A DNA stretch of 64,000 nucleotides, from the NCBI GenBank assembly GCA_028023455.1, contig JAQFVV010000560.1:296501-360500 (forward strand). The letters are read 5' to 3'. Made by a program: the position numbers and the translations under genes. Positions 24,748 through 37,720 of the stretch are shown one piece after another; position 1 is the stretch's first letter, and each line of letters starts with the position of its first letter. The notes under the pieces are model-generated. The model was given only the letters and a program-made list of their open reading frames with translations. It searched no databases and was not told the origin of the DNA. This stretch comes from Epiperipatus broadwayi (lineage: Eukaryota > Onychophora > Udeonychophora > Euonychophora > Peripatidae).

Positions 24748-24823
24748 TTACAAAAGAAATGCAGAATATATATATATATATATATATATATATTCTGCAT
24801 TTACAAAAGAAATGCAGAATATA
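24748..24823. repeat. (TA)n-centred inverted repeat inside LTR-A copy A
   Basis: AATGCAGAATA at 24759-24769 is mirrored by TATTCTGCATT at 24791-24801, then AATGCAGAAT appears again at 24811-24820. LTR-A copy B has a simple TA tract at the matching place (about 30013-30047), so the inversion arose here. Confidence 0.9.
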
Positions 24824-26212
24824 TATATATATAGACCGAGACAATGATAGGAATCAATAAAATAAGATATCAAATTTAGTTTAAATAATTTCACAAAATT
24901 TATTCATAAAATATATATATAATGCCACTATCTGCTTATATGAGACAGGGACACGTATTAAATAATTGTGGGCATTATATTTCAATAAATGACAAAATGT
25001 TTTAAAACAAAGTGATATATTCTATTCCTTGGGCTAATAGCATTACGATAATGTGCTTGATGATATAGGAACATGTGCAAGGTACTTTGAGTAATTATAC
25101 AAGTTTAAGAAAATATTTGAAAATTAAGTGTTCTAAACTATTTATTGATTTCGAGAATAGTATGAACTAAAGCTTACTAAGCAAAAATATGGAAATATGA
25201 TCAAAGTATTTATTTGAGAATAATAATAATAAAGTTACATTGGGAAGTCAATATTGCTGATAATGAATTTATTAAAGTTGGAGGGTGTGACACGTTTAAG
25301 TCACGGATAATTTGTAAAATAAAGATAAAATAAAACAATATCGAATATCCGGAATGATTATGGAGGGCGTCTCACCGCTAACCCATAGGAAACTATTTTG
25401 ATGAACAGCCGAAACTTAGCGACTGTGTGACGATTGCGTTTAATTCCCAGGGGTATCATTTGGGACACCCTCTGCCTGGAAACTTGCAATAAGAGAAAAG
25501 AATGGACTTTGCCGTGTAAAGAATCCTTGGAAAATAAAAACAAAGCGGTCTCAACAACCAATTCATTTACCAGCAATACGAGACTAGTGTATATAAAAAC
25601 ATATTAAATGGGTTTTACTCAGATTAAGAGAAATGCCCAATCAAATTCCCTGAAATTCATTTAAGACAGTCCGCACATTCTCGACGTCAATAATGAACTT
25701 TATAATTAAAGTAGAACACGGTAATTAAAATAGGAAAATGCATGCTTGCAGGTTTAAAAAGGAAGTATAGATTTATATACACAAACATGCATTAAGGGAC
25801 ACATTTAACCATTGACTTCGCACATACTTTTATATTAGATTAAAATCAATAACATGTAGATTTTAAACTGTGATTATATTATATTAAAGAAAAGAATCAC
25901 CCTCGAATGAGTGATTTTCAAGATAATAAAATTGGAAAATTATAAATTTAAAATATGCCTTAATAGCGGCGTCTTACTTTCAAAAAATGGAATAGTTCAC
26001 TCGGTCAAAGATGATTCTGACACATTATCATAATAAAATAAAAGAAAGCTTTAAAAATAGAAAATATTAACCCAAGGATAGAGAGAAAAATGTTGAGTAT
26101 ATTTAAACACATTAAAGAAATACATAATGAAGTTAAGTGAAATATAAGAAAAACAATTTTAAATACCTATAGCATGTTAGTTAGGAATCACAAGAGGTCT
26201 TGGGTTAATTTA

Positions 26213-26508
26213 GGTTACCTCTGGAGATGCATTTGCAGGTAGACGTTCGGCAGGTTTTATAATTCAGCAGCAAAATCTGGAATGTTCATATTTTTGGCAA
26301 TGGAAGCAGCAGTTCCAGGTCCGTGTGATAGCTTTCGATGGTATGGAGCAGCGGCTGGCTATTCCGAGGGGGATACAGCCATCTTAATGCCTCTACTCTG
26401 TCATGTCAAGGTTGCAAATTATTAGAATAGAACTTAGAATGATTTCTCTTAGACACATTAGAATAAAAACTACTAACTGGAGAACAAAAGAAAACCCTTC
26501 TTTTTATA
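26213..26508 (-). promoter_or_regulatory. LTR-A copy A TATA box, leader exon and splice donor
   Basis: TATAAAAA at 26501-26508, then about 250 nt of GC-richer sequence (around 26230-26410) ending CCAGAG|GTAACC. No long frame crosses it. Confidence 0.5.
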
Positions 26509-27098
26509 GTAGATGTTAACAATAGAACTGCCCTGGAGCATTACAAAAATATATCAGACTTATCAGCTGTAATTAAATCAATCCCAATGTCCAAAGGAAT
26601 TCAACATTAATTAATTTCTTTTGTTAATTTCCCTGTCGACATTCGGATTTCAAACTAGATTTAATTAAAAATTACTTTTATTAATTAAAGAAAACCTTAA
26701 GTGGACATCTGCTGTTTTTAGATAAACTTATACAACATTTACTAATTAAACTATTGTCCCTCATTTATTTTAACAGAAATATTTGGAATAACTTTTATTA
26801 AATTCAAGAAAATGATTTTACTTTTTAAATTGCAATATTTGAATCTATTTACTAAACGAATATTTACTAAATGAATTTTATTTTAAATCAAAATATATTA
26901 CGATGGTAATATATTTCTAAATAGATTCAAACAAAATAACTTTAACAATTTATAATTTTGATATGTTTTAAAATGGATATCATAGTGTGTGCATAATTAC
27001 GACTTATATAACTTACTTTTTAATAAATGTAAATTATGTGAACAAATACATAATTCATAATATTTTTTTTATTTGGGAATAAGTTATATATATAAAAT

Positions 27099-27256
27099 GA
27101 GCATTGTGCTCATGGTTTAAAATTAGGCAGGATTTTCGGTATATAAGTGTATTGCAGACACACTACAATAGATTGGGGTTCAAACTAAGGTATGAGGGTA
27201 GGAAGTAGGTGAGAAAAGGTGAAACGAAGATCTGCAAAGCAGACCTTACTGTTTCA
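27099..27256 (+). repeat. SINE-like short repeat, copy 1
   Basis: A unit of about 158 bp from gagcattgtgctc to ttactgtttca, repeated at 34241-34402. It contains a B-box-like GGTTCAAAC (27177-27185). An A box is not convincing. The second copy ends in (TA)n, as some SINEs do. It could instead be a small LTR or MITE fragment. Confidence 0.55.
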
Positions 27257-27588
27257 CATTCCCTTAGTGATGGAACAAAAAAAATTGTTAAAAAAAAAGA
27301 TCTTACAACAGGTGTCCACCTATGAAGCCTGCATAAAAAAATTTACAAGATAACCCATAATGTGGAGGATATAAATATAATGAAGAAACAAAACTGAATT
27401 ATATATCCGGATCATATTAATAAATCTACCATCTAGCGAACATTTTGTCTATCATTTTCCCCTTTCAACAAATGTTATTTAACGTTTTACAAGTTTAATA
27501 TTGGTTATATCCCATCTCCTTGCTCATTTATCCTGTGACGTGTCCATTTCTATTGTATTTTTTTGGTTTTTTTTTTTTAAAAAAAATT
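27257..27588. other. Non-coding part of the LTR-A interior
   Basis: Between the SINE-like repeat and the gag-like frames. No polypurine tract next to LTR-A copy A was recognised. Confidence 0.4.
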
Positions 27589-27927
27589 CTATAATCCTAG
27601 GTCTGCTGGGTAATCACTGCTTTTATAATTTGATGACTGCAGTCTCGGATTATCAGGTCTCTTTACCTTGTTTGGCAGTTCTTTGGCCCAGGGACTGAAA
27701 TCCAGAGTGGTGGTTAATAACTGAAGCTTTAGGCTGTTGCAATTATTTGCCTTATCTGGTGGCTCTTTGGCCCATGGGCTGAAATCCAGAGCCATCATTG
27801 TTTTCACTATTTCCTTTATCCGATATATTTTTGCTATATCAGATGGGAAATTTTTCTGGTTTTCTTTATGTCCTTTGATGTTGGCAGTAAGCATGGTTAG
27901 CTGGGTTTGAATCCGTAAGTTCCGCAC
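27589..27927 (-). pseudogene. Gag-like internal frame with 28-residue repeats
   Basis: This minus-strand frame carries the motif LDFSPWAKE twice, 28 residues (84 bp) apart (27681 and 27765 in DNA). A second repeat type with a 113-bp period (gttagctgggtttga at 27896, 28009 and, diverged, 28122) links it to the frame upstream. The 113-bp spacing breaks the frame, so the protein is interrupted. I cannot name the domain. By position it is the remainder of the retroelement's structural protein. No protease, RT or integrase is visible. Confidence 0.45.
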
Positions 27928-28043
27928 ATTCTTGGCTGGAAATATCTTATCTAAATACAGCTGTGGACATTTTTTTGACTTCGTGAAAAATTTTTATGTG
28001 ATGAAGTTTGGTTAGCTGGGTTTGATGTCCTGTGTCCTGGACA

Positions 28044-28385
28044 TCATTTAATGGAAGTATTCTTTCCAAAGAAAGTTTGGGACACTTTTTTTACTTCCTG
28101 GAATATTCTACTGTTGATCTGGGTTGGCTGAGTTCGAGGTCCCAGGTCTGGTGTATCAGTCTTCTCTGTGGAATTATTTGTCTCAACTTTCTGGTTCAGG
28201 AGTTTATCTGCCATCTCTTGCCATCCAGGGAGAAGCTTGTACAGCGCTCTAAGTTCCTCACCTCTCCTTTGGCTTTCTTCTGCTCTTCTTTTCGCTCTTT
28301 CTTCACCTTGCTTAAACAATTCTATAATAGTCCGGAAACGGACCTCATTAGTATCCGTATCCTCCATGGCCTTGGATGTTACCAT
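28044..28385 (-). pseudogene. Gag-like N-terminal frame of the LTR-A element
   Basis: A 113-codon minus-strand frame beginning MVTSKAMEDTDTNEVRF. It has a strongly charged, coiled-coil-like middle (KRRAEESQRRGEEL, then LYKLLPGWQEMADKLL) and a Pro/Thr-rich end. Such charged helical N-termini are common in retroelement Gag proteins. The position is also right: minus sense, downstream of LTR-A copy B and upstream of copy A. Base composition is clearly richer in GC than its surroundings, which supports a real former coding region. There is no match I can name with certainty, so a host-derived coiled-coil fragment is an alternative. Confidence 0.55.
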
Positions 28386-28394
28386 GATCGATGA

Positions 28395-29738
28395 TGATTT
28401 TTTTTCCTTTTATTTTATTGCTAACTAGTTAATATATCCTAAAAAAATTTTTTTTAACGAATAGATGTACTTTTAAACAATGTATAGCACTGATAAGAAA
28501 ATTTTTAAAATGGTTTTACGTTGAGCTTACTAAAATTAATACGGTTAAAAAATACTATTACTATTTTTCCTTGTTTGACTCTCTGCGATTACTATGTTTA
28601 ATTACAATTTTATTAATGGCTAATAAGCTATCTCCCTCTCTGTTCTGTTGTTCTAATTGCTGCTTTTATGTTTATCCCTAAAACCCCTGACTACTACCCT
28701 TTTATTACTGCAAAAATTTCTTGTTTAAATCTGCTGCCAACATATATATTTTTAACTGCCCGTATATATAAAGAAAATCTCTTAAATTCTATCTGTCAAA
28801 ATATTTCGCTAAAATATATTTTTAAACTCAAGCAACTTTATTTATATATATAAACATTCGCTAGATCTGGGTATAATTATTTCGTTCCCTCTTATTTAAG
28901 ATTTGCAAACATATATATTTATTTACATAATTATTGATCCGATTCACGTCTCATTATTTGGTCTAAGAAAAATTTACACACGTTGAAAAACAAATTACAT
29001 ATAAAGAATTTAGACTGGTGACAAAATTTATTTTAGAAGTAACTCCGTTTAGTGAAATTACCCTTGGGCGCCATATCACCAGTTAAAAATATCCATAGAC
29101 TGTTAGCTTCCCAAAATTAATTTTAAATAATTCCATTTAACTACGGGTACTCATTAAAACATTCACATTTTTTTTATTGATTACAACATTTGATTTATAA
29201 TTATTTCTGAATTCCATACGATAGCCTCTTACATATCTAGGTCATTACCGTACAAAATTATCATTATGCTATCTTGCGCGTTGAGCGGATAAAACTTTAT
29301 TTTGATAGAAAAATACAATATTTGAAATCTTCATAGATTGTCACAATATTCACTTGGGACAATATTTAAGTAATTCATGCCTTGTGTATATAGCGTGACT
29401 TAAATGAAACAATAAATACAGATAAATATAGATGGCTCGTATCGCCCTATAGCAAGTTTGGACAAGTTTCTGATTATATAGAATAAGTAATTGAATGCCC
29501 GAGTCAAACAAAATATATGAAATATACACGCAAATAAACTATATAGATAATATAGAGTTTGAAAAATATTATATATATCAAAAATATAAAGACTTTGAGT
29601 GATTAAATATGAATAAAACACTAAAATTAAGCTACAGGGATGTGGGTGTTTAAATAATTAAGATCTACAGGGATGTGGGTGTTTAACTATTCGAGGCTCC
29701 ACATTTGGGCAAGCCATGGACCCGAAAAAAATTTACCA
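28395..29738 (-). other. Leader region of the LTR-A element with primer-binding-like sites
   Basis: No frame. On the minus strand, TGG follows the LTR end directly at 29738 (TGGTAAATTTTTTTCGGG, 29721-29738). A better-looking site, TGGCGCCCAAGGG, lies at 29061-29073. Either could be a tRNA primer site, and the second resembles sites common in Ty3/gypsy elements. A 22-bp direct repeat starting ctacagggatgtgggtg occurs at 29632 and 29665. Confidence 0.45.
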
Positions 29739-30008
29739 TGTAACGGTCAGAATCATCTATCTTGCTAACATACTGCAGAATTCAAACCCCAGACATAAAA
29801 CTGAACATTCTAGGAGGGTTTGCCTTCTAGATATACTAAGTTGGAATCTAAAGCCCAAATTTCACAGCACCATCTACATGACAACACATCTGATGCCACT
29901 ACTAGTATGACCTTTGACCGGTGCCTGGTGGTCAGGGAGAAACAAAAGACTCTATACTAAAAAGCTTGGGTGGCTAATTAACGTCTATGTATTTACAAAA
30001 GAAATGCA

Positions 30009-30049
<41 letters not shown>

Positions 30050-32280
30050 CTGAGACAATGATAGGAATCAATGAAATAAGATATCAAATATAGTTTAAAT
30101 AATTTCACAAAATTTATTCATAATATATATATATATATATATAACACCACTGTCTGCTTATAGGAGACAGGGACGCATATTAAATAATTGTGGGCATTAT
30201 ATTTCAGTAAATGATAAAAATGTTTTAAAACAAAGTGATATATTCTATTCCTCAGGCTAATAGCATTACGATAATGTGCTTGATGAGATAGGAACATGTG
30301 TGAGGTACTTTGAATAATTATACAAGTTTAAGAAAATATTTGAAAATTAAGTGTTCTAAACTATTTATTGATTTCAAGAATAGTACGGGAATATGATCAA
30401 AGCATTTATTTGAGAATAATAATAATAAAGTTACGTTGGGAGGTCAGTATTGCTGATAATGAATTTATTAAAGTTGAAGGGTGTGACACGTTTAAGTCAC
30501 GGATGCTTTGTAAAATAAATATAAAATAAAACAATATCGAATATCCGGCATGATTATGGAGGGCGTCTCACCGCTAACCCATAGGAGAGTATTTTGATGA
30601 ACAGCCAAAACTTAGCGACTGTGTGACATTGCATTTAATTCCCAGTGGTGTCATTTGGGACACCCTCTGCCTGGAAACTTGCAATAAGTGAAAAGAATGG
30701 ACTTTGCCGTGTAAAGAATCCTTGGAAAATTAAAACAAAGAGGTCTCAACAACCAATTCATTTACCAGCAATACGAGACTAGTGTATATAAAAACATACT
30801 AAATGGGTTTTACTTGGATTAAGAGAAATGCCCAATCAAATTCCCCGAAATTCATTTAAAAGGGTCCGCACATTCTCAATGTCAATGATGAACTTTATAA
30901 TTAAAGTAGAACACGGTAATTAAAATAGGAAAATGCATGCTTGCGGGTTTAAAAAGGAAGTATAGATTTATATATGCAAACATGCATTAAGGGAGACATT
31001 TAACCATTGACTTCGCACATACTCTTATATTAGATGAAAATCAATAACATGTAGATTTTAAACTGTGATTATATTATATTAAAGAAAAGAATCACCCTTG
31101 AACGAGTGATTTGCAAGATAATAAAATTGGAAAATTATAAATTTAAAATATGCCTTAATAGCAGTGTCTTACTTTCAATAAAGGGAATAGTTCACTCGGT
31201 CAAAGACAATTCTGACACATTATCATAATAAAATAAAAGAAAGCTTTATAAATAGAAAATATTAACCCAAGGATAGAGAGCAAAATGTTGAGTATTTTTA
31301 AACACATTAAAGAAATACATAATGATGTTATGTGAAATATAAGAAAAACAATTTTAAATAGCTATAGCATGTTAGTTAGGAATCACAAGAGCTCTTGGGT
31401 TAATTTAGGTTACCGCTGGAGACACATTTGCAGGTAGATGTTCAGCAGGTTTTATAATTCAGCAGCAAAACCTGGAATGTTCATATTTTTGGCAGCAGCA
31501 GCAGTTCCAGGTCCGTGTGATAGCTTTCGATGGTATGGAGCAGTGGCTGGCTATTCCGAGGGGGATATAGCCATCTTAACGCCTCTACTCTGTCATGTCA
31601 AGGTTAGCAAATTATTAGAATAGAACTTAGAATGATTTCTCTTAGACACATTAGAATAAAAACTACTAACTGGAGACCAAAAGAAAACCCTTCTTTTTAT
31701 AGTAGACGTTAACAATAGAACTGCCCTGCAGCATTACAAAAATATATCGGACTTATCAGCTGTAATTAAATCTATCCCAATGTCCAAAGGAATTCAACAT
31801 TAATTAATTTCTTTTGTTAATTTCCCTGTCAAAATTCGGATTACAAACTAGATTTAATTAAAAATTACTTTTATTAATTAAAGAAAACCTTAAGTGGACA
31901 TCTGCTGTTTTTAGATAAACTTATACACCATTTACTAATTAAACTATTGTCCCTAATTTATTTTAACAGAAATATTTGGAATAACTTTTATTAAATTAAA
32001 GAAAATGATTTTACTTTTTAAATTGCAATATTTGAATCTATTTACTAAACGAATATTTACTAAATGAATTTTATTTTAAATCAAAATATATTACGACGGT
32101 AATATATTTGTAAATAGATTCAAACAAAATAACATTAACAATTTATAATTTTGATATGTTTTAAAATGGATATCATAGTGTGTGCGCAATTACGACTTAT
32201 ATAACTTACTTTTTAATAAATGTAAATTGTGCGAGCAAATACATAATTCATAATGTTTTATTTTATTTGGGAATAAGTTA
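29739..32280 (-). mobile_element. LTR-A copy B (probable 5' LTR)
   Basis: Matches LTR-A copy A throughout, with scattered substitutions and small indels (for example, a 3-bp loss near 31494). It has the same left edge TGTAACGGTCAG and the same minus-strand signals: TATAAAAA at 31694-31701 and a donor that here reads GCG|GTAACC near 31415. Its right edge runs into a (TA)n palindrome. Being upstream of the gag-like frame in the minus sense, it would be the 5' LTR. Confidence 0.75.
31408..31701 (-). promoter_or_regulatory. LTR-A copy B TATA box, leader exon and splice donor
   Basis: Same layout as copy A. The last exon base pair differs (CG|GT instead of AG|GT), so this donor is slightly weaker. 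Confidence 0.45.
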
Positions 32281-32318
32281 TATATATATATATATATAAC
32301 TTATTCCCAAATAAAACG

Positions 32319-32370
<52 letters not shown>
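32261..32370. repeat. (TA)n palindrome plus (TA)n tract between LTR-A and LTR-B
   Basis: The 20 bases at 32261-32280 are exactly mirrored at 32297-32316 around a TA core. A further TA tract (about 32320-32370) ends directly at LTR-B. Confidence 0.93.
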
Positions 32371-32373
<3 letters not shown>

Positions 32374-34184
32374 GATGATCGCACATACTGCGGTCACACA
32401 TGTATCTGTAAAACATACAAAACTTAGAAATGTTAGGGTTGGAAATAAATAAATAAATAAAGAAAGAAAAACGAGCTTAAAAATTAACAAAATCAAGAAA
32501 TGTTGAAAATTAATAAAACAAAGGAAAAGAGAGGGAACTAGAGTTACCAAGATCGTTATCTTTTGCTATTCAAAGTCTGAATTTCAAGAAAAGTAAAATA
32601 TTAAATTATAATACTAAAAGCATAAGCTAGAAAAATTAAAGCAGAAAAGAAACATAAAGAAAACATGTAGCAAATATGACTTTGGGGAAAGTAAAGTTTA
32701 AAAGAAAAACTTCAGTAGCATGGAAAGAAAAAAAAACTAGAAATGTAATATGTTCAAAAAGATAAGAATCTATGTTTCAAAGTACACCTTTGACGATAAA
32801 CGAAATGCGGGTGTTATGGAGTATAGTTAAAGCATGAGTTTAAATAAAAAATAAATGATCGTTGAAATTTAAATTTAAATGAGAAAAAAAACATCTACTA
32901 AAATTTGTGTAATTAATTAAAGAAAATAAAGAAATAAGTAAAATGTAAATAGTGCTATAAAATCATATAAAATAAGTTTAAATATGGCCGAAGGCATAGC
33001 ATGGAAGGTGTCAACAACAAGTGGAAACAAAGAACCGAAGGACAAAAGACCATTGGAATGTTTTAATTAAAAAGGAAGTTAAGTTGAAAGCTAGAGAGAT
33101 TATAAGAGAGAAGAGAGCTTTAGACTTCGAGTCAAGAAGGTGAAATTTTGCGGCTCCAAGAATCAATCGATATAGCTAGCCAATATGACATCTACTATCG
33201 GTGCCCAACATACTATGGCTGGCTAAGGCCTTCATGATCGCTGGTTGATCCGGACCTTCTGTACCAATGGTTCTGCAATAATGTAACAACTGCTGTAGTA
33301 ACGCCTGCCTGTGGATTCCTGTAGTTGCCATGCTTGTGATGCCTCGTCCTCTGTGCCTGATTAACCAAGAAGCTACACACTGCCAAATACGATAGGCGAC
33401 TGTCCTTCCTAAAGAAGTGGAGAAAATCCACGTGACGGTCGACCACATCAGAAGGAACTCAAAGACTAAACCCTAGGTAACTTGAATATTATTATATATA
33501 TCGTCATAAGTGCACTTAAATTCAATAGACAATGGCCAAATGCCTTTCCTGAATGATAATGACATTCTTTTATGATAGACAGTGAGTCTAACGATTATAA
33601 ATGTGAAAGCATTTATAAGAATTTCAAGTAGTTATTTTAAGTATTCATTTATTATTAGAATTTCAAATATTTATTTCCTTATAGCACTATCAAAATATAA
33701 TATGTTTAATTTTATGTTAATATTTCTTATGTCTTTTATTATCAAACTTTATTATTATTAAAAATATATTAATTTATCTAAATCTGTCTCGCCTCGTTCT
33801 TCGCCACTCCACTAAAAATAGTTTAACATTAGAGAGGATGGGGGTAAACTATTATTCATGTTGACATTCTTTTTTTTTAGTTATTAAATTAACACGTGAA
33901 ACATTAATGGTGCAGTGTTTTAGCCCGTTTAATTTATAAATTAGCCAAGCGCTGTAACAGTAATATCTTACAGCAGTCGGGAGAAAGCTGATCGTGAAAA
34001 ATAGTCTGGAAGCTATATCCGTATAGCTTACAGATTCGGTCAGGTACGGAAATCGATTTGTTTATTTCCGTATTTCTCTCTGCTTGAGGTAGCGGAAAGT
34101 AGACAATTTTTGAATTAGAAGAATTCCCCATTACATGATATAAGTGAGAGGTAAGTTGGAGCTTTCGATTGTCCCGTGCCCGTT

Positions 34185-34187
<3 letters not shown>
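32371..34187 (+). mobile_element. LTR-B, solo long LTR-like unit
   Basis: A 1817-bp unit with TGTGATGATCGC at its left end and GCCCGTTACA at its right end, flanked on both sides by (TA)n (atat possible as a target duplication, not decidable inside a microsatellite). Plus-strand signals are two TATA-like boxes at 32956-32975 and a splice donor CCTAG|GTAACTTG at 33476/33477. The stretch 33090-33470 is clearly more GC-rich than its surroundings. Minus-strand frames through it are interrupted shadows. No internal element region is present, so a solo LTR is the simplest reading. Confidence 0.65.
32956..33482 (+). promoter_or_regulatory. LTR-B TATA boxes, leader exon and splice donor
   Basis: TATAAAAT at 32956 and TATAAAATA at 32967. 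Leader exon of about 475 nt, ending CCTAG|GTAACTTG. Plus-strand frames in the exon are short. Confidence 0.45.
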
Positions 34188-34239
<52 letters not shown>

Positions 34240-34240
34240 C
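34188..34240. repeat. (TA)n between LTR-B and the SINE-like repeat
   Basis: Uninterrupted TA to about 34235. Confidence 0.95.
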
Positions 34241-34402
34241 GAGCATTGTGCTCGTGGTTTAAAATTAGGCGGGATTTTCGGTATATAAGTATATTGCAGA
34301 CACACTACGATAGATTGGGGTTCAACTAAGGTATGAGGGTAGGAACTAGGTGAGAAAAGGTGAAACGTAGATCTGCAAAGCAGACCAGACCTTACTGTTT
34401 CA
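34241..34402 (+). repeat. SINE-like short repeat, copy 2
   Basis: Same unit as 27099-27256 with a few substitutions and a 5-bp duplication (agacc) near its end. Flanked by (TA)n on both sides. The B-box-like site reads GGTTCAACT here. Confidence 0.55.
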
Positions 34403-34413
34403 ATATATATATA

Positions 34414-37400
34414 TGTAAAAGAAGATTGTAATCATCAACACATTTTTTTGAAGTAAGACAATTCTTACAAAATATGTATTTCTTGTAGATGAGTGACCCA
34501 GCTTTTCTTGTATATTCTGTGGGACCTTGTCAGCTGGCACCCTAATATAAATTTGCTGACAGGTGTCATTTTAAAACACAGAATTTAAAGGTGAATTCGA
34601 ACCTGAATTTAGTTGGTTGTAGTAGAGAATCAATATTAATTATGAACAAATTTTGTCTAGTAATAAGCAAACATGTTAAAGATAATAATGACTATGTAAT
34701 AATAATAAAACTTCGAGTCTATTCTAGGTGTGGGAAAACAGCCAAGACAAAATAGAAAGTGAAAAATCCAAGCAATACGGTAGTTTTTTTTTTAATTTTT
34801 TTTTTTTTTGCCTTCCATGTTTATATATAAATAGTTAGAGATATGATCGTATGTTAATTAGTGAACCAAATGTATTTTAGATATATAACGTAGGTGGCAG
34901 TTCATTATAGCAGGCAGAAAAAATAAATTATGGGGGAGCAATCGAAAGAGTAGGGCAGGAGATAGTTGAAGACGAGGAAAATAAGTTCAGAAACTTTTAA
35001 TGAAAAAAGAAAGGGCATTAGCATAAACCGTTTTTTTTGTTGATAACATATTAGATAATTAAGTTCAGTGTTTGAAAGAAAGTTGGTTGTTCTTCAGTCT
35101 CCAATGGATTCAAAGTAAAGGTTTTTTTTATTCTTTTTTTTTCTGTCATGGATTCAAAGTAAAAGCTTTTTTTTTAATTCATTTTTTTTTGTTTGTCATT
35201 GTGAGAAAGTGTGTAGCAGTCGATCTTAGCCCAAGATCGAGCTCCAATGTTCTACCACTAACCCCCTTTTTTTTCGTCATATTTACATAAACTAGTATAT
35301 TTTTGAGAAGCTTCTATAAAAGTTTATAAATATAAATCTCAAATAAAAATTTTCTTTTATTTTAAACATTGACTTTTATGAATGCGACTCAGATATATAC
35401 ATATATTAACGGAGCTTTTATATATATAAAAGCAAAAACAAATCTTTTAAAAAGATTTGTATTTTTATTCTTAATTATATGTCGTTTGTTTTATAAATAT
35501 TTTCTTCATATAAGTACACAAAATATTGAAGATGGTTGTCGAAGAATAAGTAAAGGTGTGGGATTCATGATTTTAAAAAGAATTTTTTAACTAAAGTTAA
35601 TGATAGTTAAATTTAAAAACAAAGCTAATTGATTTTAGTTAGAGAATTTAACATTTTTTATCAAATCTATTTCCTATCTGGAAATTGATTTGAAATTATT
35701 TTGGACAGTTATCTAACAAATCCATCTCCAATAACAATAGCTAAAATATTTCTGTTAATTAAAGATAAGAAGTTTTAAATAAAAAAAAAAACATTATTTG
35801 AACACCTTAGAGTTTTGTATAAATAAAGCCAAAAATCTATTATGTCAAAAAACAGAGAAGACATCAATAGTCTTTAACCGACTTCATGGCTGTGTAATTT
35901 TTGAGGGGCTTCGGCTGCCGTACCCTCTGTCTTCAGCTCCTCTCTTCGCTGTGCATGATGTAGCTTCTACCATTCACGTGTGCCCTTGCCGTCAAAGAAC
36001 CGCTGAGGCCAAGAGACAAAATTCATCTGTATTCCATAGAATGATAAGGTAACCAGCCCAAAGTCATTAGAATCGTATTACCTAAATTATAAATTGTAAA
36101 CTCTCTTTAAATTAATGTTTTCGGTAAATTTAATCTCTTTTAACTCGCTCATTGGCGAGTACTTAAAAACTAATAATTATTTTCTTGGTATTGATTCTCT
36201 ATAACCCTAACTAATATTATTGTAAACTATTTAATCCAACTCACGCTTCATACTTTCTTTCATAATTTAGTGCGGTTCTAATTTATTTTAAATGATATTT
36301 TTACATTTTTTACTAAACTTTTATTTTTAAATGCAAATCAAACCCGGTTTTACGAACTTAGAAGGGGGGGGGATTAATGAGTTCTTATTTACTTATTTCT
36401 AAATAGTTCGTAATTCTGAGTTTTTCTTGTTAAATGAATATATGTTTTTTTTTAAATATTATACCGTAAAATTATACAAAATGTATAAATATTTTTCAAT
36501 CTGGGATGGATATTGGTATTTGTCGGTTTTATTAATTTCTTTCTGATCATCATCCCCAAAAGAGCTGGTGAACAAACCTATTTTATTGTTTGTACTTTTA
36601 AGTGCATGAATTTAGTTTTTTTATTATACAGCGTTAAATTTTAATAAATGATTTTTATCTCACACGGGTCATTATTTTAACATGTCATTACGTATTTGTT
36701 AAACTATTTAAGGCTTTATATTTATTCTTTAAATTCAAGAATTTTATAATATTATAATAGCATTGTTAGGATAGGCCACTCTTCATGTTATTAAGCTTTA
36801 TTTAGAGACGTCTGTCCGAAAGCCCAAGTCGTTTTTCATCTTCGTTTCAGGTCATAAACAGAGCGATGTATGTCCCTAGACCATATATATATACTCGCGT
36901 TATGAGAGCTATGCATGGGATAATTCCAGCAAAGTTCGGCCCATTGTATCTCCGTCCAAGGACTTTTTGTCAACTGCTTCCACAAAATGTGGGGTGGCAA
37001 ATCAGCTAAACTGTTTTCTTCCATACTATGATAAAGCACTTCAAAATATTGGATCCGCAAATATTCGGCTATTATGCTAACACCGCAATTTCCTATAGTT
37101 CATTTCCTTTTATCCTGTTTGACAAAACAAACCGTAATGATATGTAATTTTGTAATATTTTTAGTTGGAGTTTAAATCCAACCCCTCATGAATCTGCCTT
37201 ACCCTTTATTGAATAAGCCATACCCCATATTGATATAGTTTCACAATATTTTGTCGTTAAATGTCAAAAATGTTTAATAAATAAATGTTTTAAATATATA
37301 ATGATCAGAATGTATTCTTATTTTAGTGTTATCAATAAATGCTGTTAATTAAATAAAGTTATGTATCAAATGCCAAGGGCATCCCATTTAAAGTCGTCCA

Positions 37401-37630
37401 AACAGTGAAACTATTATTGTCAAATCTTTATAAGTGTTGTAATGTACAAACATCTACCAATCACCCAGATAAATTTATTTTTTGTAACTTTAAATAAAAT
37501 CCTATTTGAAATATATGTCAGTATTGTAGTATTGTAACCGCCGCACTAAATTTAAATGTATTGAAATAAAATAATTGTAAAAAGATCATCAAATATTTGT
37601 AACCAAAATTAAAGTTTTAAATGCGTGAAG

Positions 37631-37720
<90 letters not shown>

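Larger units (their letters stand above)
24494..27090 (-). mobile_element. LTR-A copy A (probable 3' LTR)
   Basis: A unit of about 2.6 kb that is near-identical by eye to 29739-32280 along its whole length. The left edge reads TGTAACGGTCAG, so on the minus strand it ends CTGACCGTTACA, a CA-type LTR end. The right edge runs into TA sequence as aataagttatata, so the TG start is not clear (TATAAC instead of TGTAAC). Minus-strand signals in order are TATAAAAA (26501-26508), splice donor AG|GTAACC (boundary 26219/26218) and AATAAA then TTTTGTG (24899-24904). The two copies flank a minus-sense gag-like region, giving an LTR-internal-LTR layout from 24494 to 32280. Confidence 0.75.

Noticed and set aside
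33176-33448. Two minus-strand frames of 77-90 codons within the GC-richer part of LTR-B
   Set aside because: They overlap each other out of frame and run opposite to the TATA box and splice donor. No domain is seen.
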